A model generated the notes under the pieces. The model was given only the letters and a program-made list of their open reading frames with translations. It was not told the DNA's origin and searched no databases. Source: an uncultured Lachnospiraceae bacterium (GTDB lineage: Bacteria; Bacillota; Clostridia; Lachnospirales; Lachnospiraceae). From it: a stretch of 22,216 nucleotides of DNA. The stretch spans positions 1 to 22,216 of the forward strand of contig CAKZZH010000073.1 in assembly GCA_937885345.1 (NCBI GenBank). The letters run 5' to 3'. This document shows, in pieces, positions 21,058 through 22,216 of the stretch (its first letter is position 1; the number at the start of each line of letters is the position of its first letter). The translations under genes and the position numbers were made by a program.

Positions 21058-21702
21058 TTATTCTTCATTGTCGATATCTCTGTTGTTGATGATAAGTCCA
21101 CCGCCCCTTGCCCTTATCGCAAGCTGCAAGCGGCTCTTGAAGCCTGTCTTGTCGAGCATATCCGAGATGTGCCGTTTCACTGTACCTGTCGCCATATACA
21201 GTCTTTCGCCGATCTCCTTGTTTGAGGCTCCCGTCACAAGCTCACGCAGGACCCTGATCTCGGTATCCGTAAGCTCTGTGCTGACGATATTACCGAACCG
21301 CACCACCGGCATACCTGCCGGATAAATGGATTCTCCCGCCATTGTCCTGTCCATGATCTCGATAAGCGGCTGCTCCTGTACCTCCTTGTGCCAGAAGCTC
21401 TCGATGCCTATCTCCTTTGCTCTGTCGATATAGGACACCTCCGGCATTGAGGTCACGAGCAGTATCTTTATATCGGGGCGTTGCGCCTTGATCCGCCTTG
21501 CGGCATCGATACCGTCCGAACCGCTGCCCATTACAACGTCCATAAGCACAAGGTCAATCGGCTGACTAAGTGCTTTTTCCACAGCTTCATCCGGCGTCGC
21601 CGCAAGGGCAGCTGTCTCATAATTTTCCGATTCTGTGACTGCCAGCTCAAACATCTGGCGCACCATTTTCTGATCGTCGGCGATCAGTACCTTATATGCC
21701 AT
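21058..21702 (-). CDS. NarL/LuxR-type response regulator
   Basis: A 214-residue two-component response regulator. The receiver domain (1-120) keeps the acidic pair Asp9/Asp10 (LIADDQ), phosphoacceptor Asp55 (LVLMDVVM), Thr84 and Lys106 (FWHKE). A LuxR/GerE helix-turn-helix follows at about 147-205 (LTDTEIRVLRELVTGASNK, TGTVKRHISDML). It is thus a phosphorylation-controlled DNA-binding activator. Its start overlaps the stop of the upstream kinase gene by 11 bases and has AAAGGAGG nine bases before the ATG. A hairpin terminator follows, so the pair forms its own transcript. Targets are unknown; the small-protein genes downstream are candidates by position only. Confidence 0.93.
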   Translation of the reverse strand: MAYKVLIADDQKMVRQMFELAVTESENYETAALAATPDEAVEKALSQPIDLVLMDVVMGSGSDGIDAARRIKAQRPDIKILLVTSMPEVSYIDRAKEIGIESFWHKEVQEQPLIEIMDRTMAGESIYPAGMPVVRFGNIVSTELTDTEIRVLRELVTGASNKEIGERLYMATGTVKRHISDMLDKTGFKSRLQLAIRARGGGLIINNRDIDNEE

Positions 21703-22183
21703 TACGTTCCTCCTTTTGTTCCTTTGGCAGAGTTATGACCATTTCAAACACCGGACGGCTGCTTATCTTCATACTGCCGCCGCTGCCCTCCACCTTTTGT
21801 CTGAGATTTGCAAGACCGCCGTTCTCGCTGATCCCGGCTGCGGGAGGTTTTCCGTTGTTTGTAAAGCGGAGAATGTAATCGTCCGCCGTTTCCTCCGATG
21901 TTATATAGGCTTCATTTCCCTCCGCGTGACGTATAACATTCGTCACATGGATCATGATAGCCGTATTTATAACAGATACGAGCCGGTTATCCTCGGGCAG
22001 AGCGCCCGTCAGGATCACGCTGACGCCAAGCTGCCCCGCGTGGCGCAACGTAACATAGTACGGACGCTGCCACTCCTCCCGTTCTTCGTTTTTCAGAAGG
22101 GCGATATTCCTTCTCCACAGCCTGAGCATTTCGTCTTTGTCCGTCTGATCCGGTTTCGTCAGATAGATGTATGAAAATGACAT
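21692..22183 (-). CDS. sensor histidine kinase, C-terminal part (N-terminus missing)
   Basis: 163 residues comprising the end of a dimerisation helix (DEMLRLWRRNIALLKNE) and a HATPase domain: N-box TAIMIHVTNVIRHAEGNEAY, FTNNGKPP, and a G-box-like GGLANLRQKVEGSGG. It is cognate to the adjacent LuxR-type regulator. The sensing region, membrane segments and phosphorylated His helix are absent. ATG 22183 is preceded in frame by TGA five codons upstream and by a poor ribosome site, while the window ends 33 bases further. Either a frameshift or nonsense mutation split a longer kinase, or this is a minimal ATPase partner. The sequence beyond the window decides. Confidence 0.7.
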   Translation of the reverse strand: MSFSYIYLTKPDQTDKDEMLRLWRRNIALLKNEEREEWQRPYYVTLRHAGQLGVSVILTGALPEDNRLVSVINTAIMIHVTNVIRHAEGNEAYITSEETADDYILRFTNNGKPPAAGISENGGLANLRQKVEGSGGSMKISSRPVFEMVITLPKEQKEERNGI

Positions 22184-22216
22184 CTCTTCTCTCGGTCAGG
22201 GAGAAAGCCGGAAAGA

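Noticed and set aside
1..22216. CRISPR arrays, tRNA or rRNA genes, insertion sequences, phage genes
   Set aside because: Reading both strands, no regularly spaced repeats, cloverleaf-like sequences, transposase or integrase motifs were seen.

Overview
The window looks like a chromosomal segment of a Clostridia species, most likely Lachnospiraceae (Butyrivibrio/Roseburia-like). The basis is the Shine-Dalgarno sequences (AAGGAGG), near-consensus TTGACA-N17-TATAAT promoters, a type III glutamine synthetase, an ANTAR protein beside glnA, and protein families typical of that group. No rRNA, tRNA, CRISPR array or insertion sequence was seen. Genus assignment is inference.

Layout. 1-240 holds no gene but has a promoter-like pair and a structured RNA with U-runs. 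241-3000 is a plus-strand operon: a short GntR/YtrA-type repressor, an ABC ATPase and two six-helix permeases. 3001-15488 is a nitrogen assimilation block on the plus strand: an ammonium channel with a PII protein fused to its C-terminus, the large and small subunits of glutamate synthase, a short class I glutamine synthetase, an ANTAR RNA-binding regulator with a degenerate receiver domain, and a class III glutamine synthetase. 15571-18631 carries two glutamine-consuming enzymes, CTP synthase and PurF, with overlapping reading frames. 18704-22183 is a convergent minus-strand block: a truncated-looking histidine kinase, its LuxR-type response regulator, a terminator, then a four-gene group of poorly characterised small proteins that includes a tandem duplication.

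How the genes work together. Ammonium enters through Amt-PII, is fixed by GlnA or GlnN, glutamate is regenerated by GltB/GltD, and glutamine is spent by PyrG and PurF. The main regulatory signal is in the 5' leaders. The leaders of amt-PII, gltB, glnA and glnN all start with the same small hairpin: a six-base loop AA(A/C)GGC closed by C-G, then G.U. This has the A1/G4 loop signature of ANTAR target RNAs. In each, the loop and 3' arm are reused in a longer, mutually exclusive hairpin, which in gltB is a textbook intrinsic terminator. The ANTAR protein encoded between glnA and glnN is the obvious candidate antiterminator. Its receiver has Asn where the phospho-Asp should be, so it probably senses nitrogen state through something other than phosphorylation. 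The hexaloop hairpin sits at the very 5' end of the predicted RNAs, leaving no room upstream for the second hairpin of the classical two-hairpin ANTAR motif. A second layer may be the palindrome GTTCGATATCGAAC, present twice before amt-PII and once before gltD.
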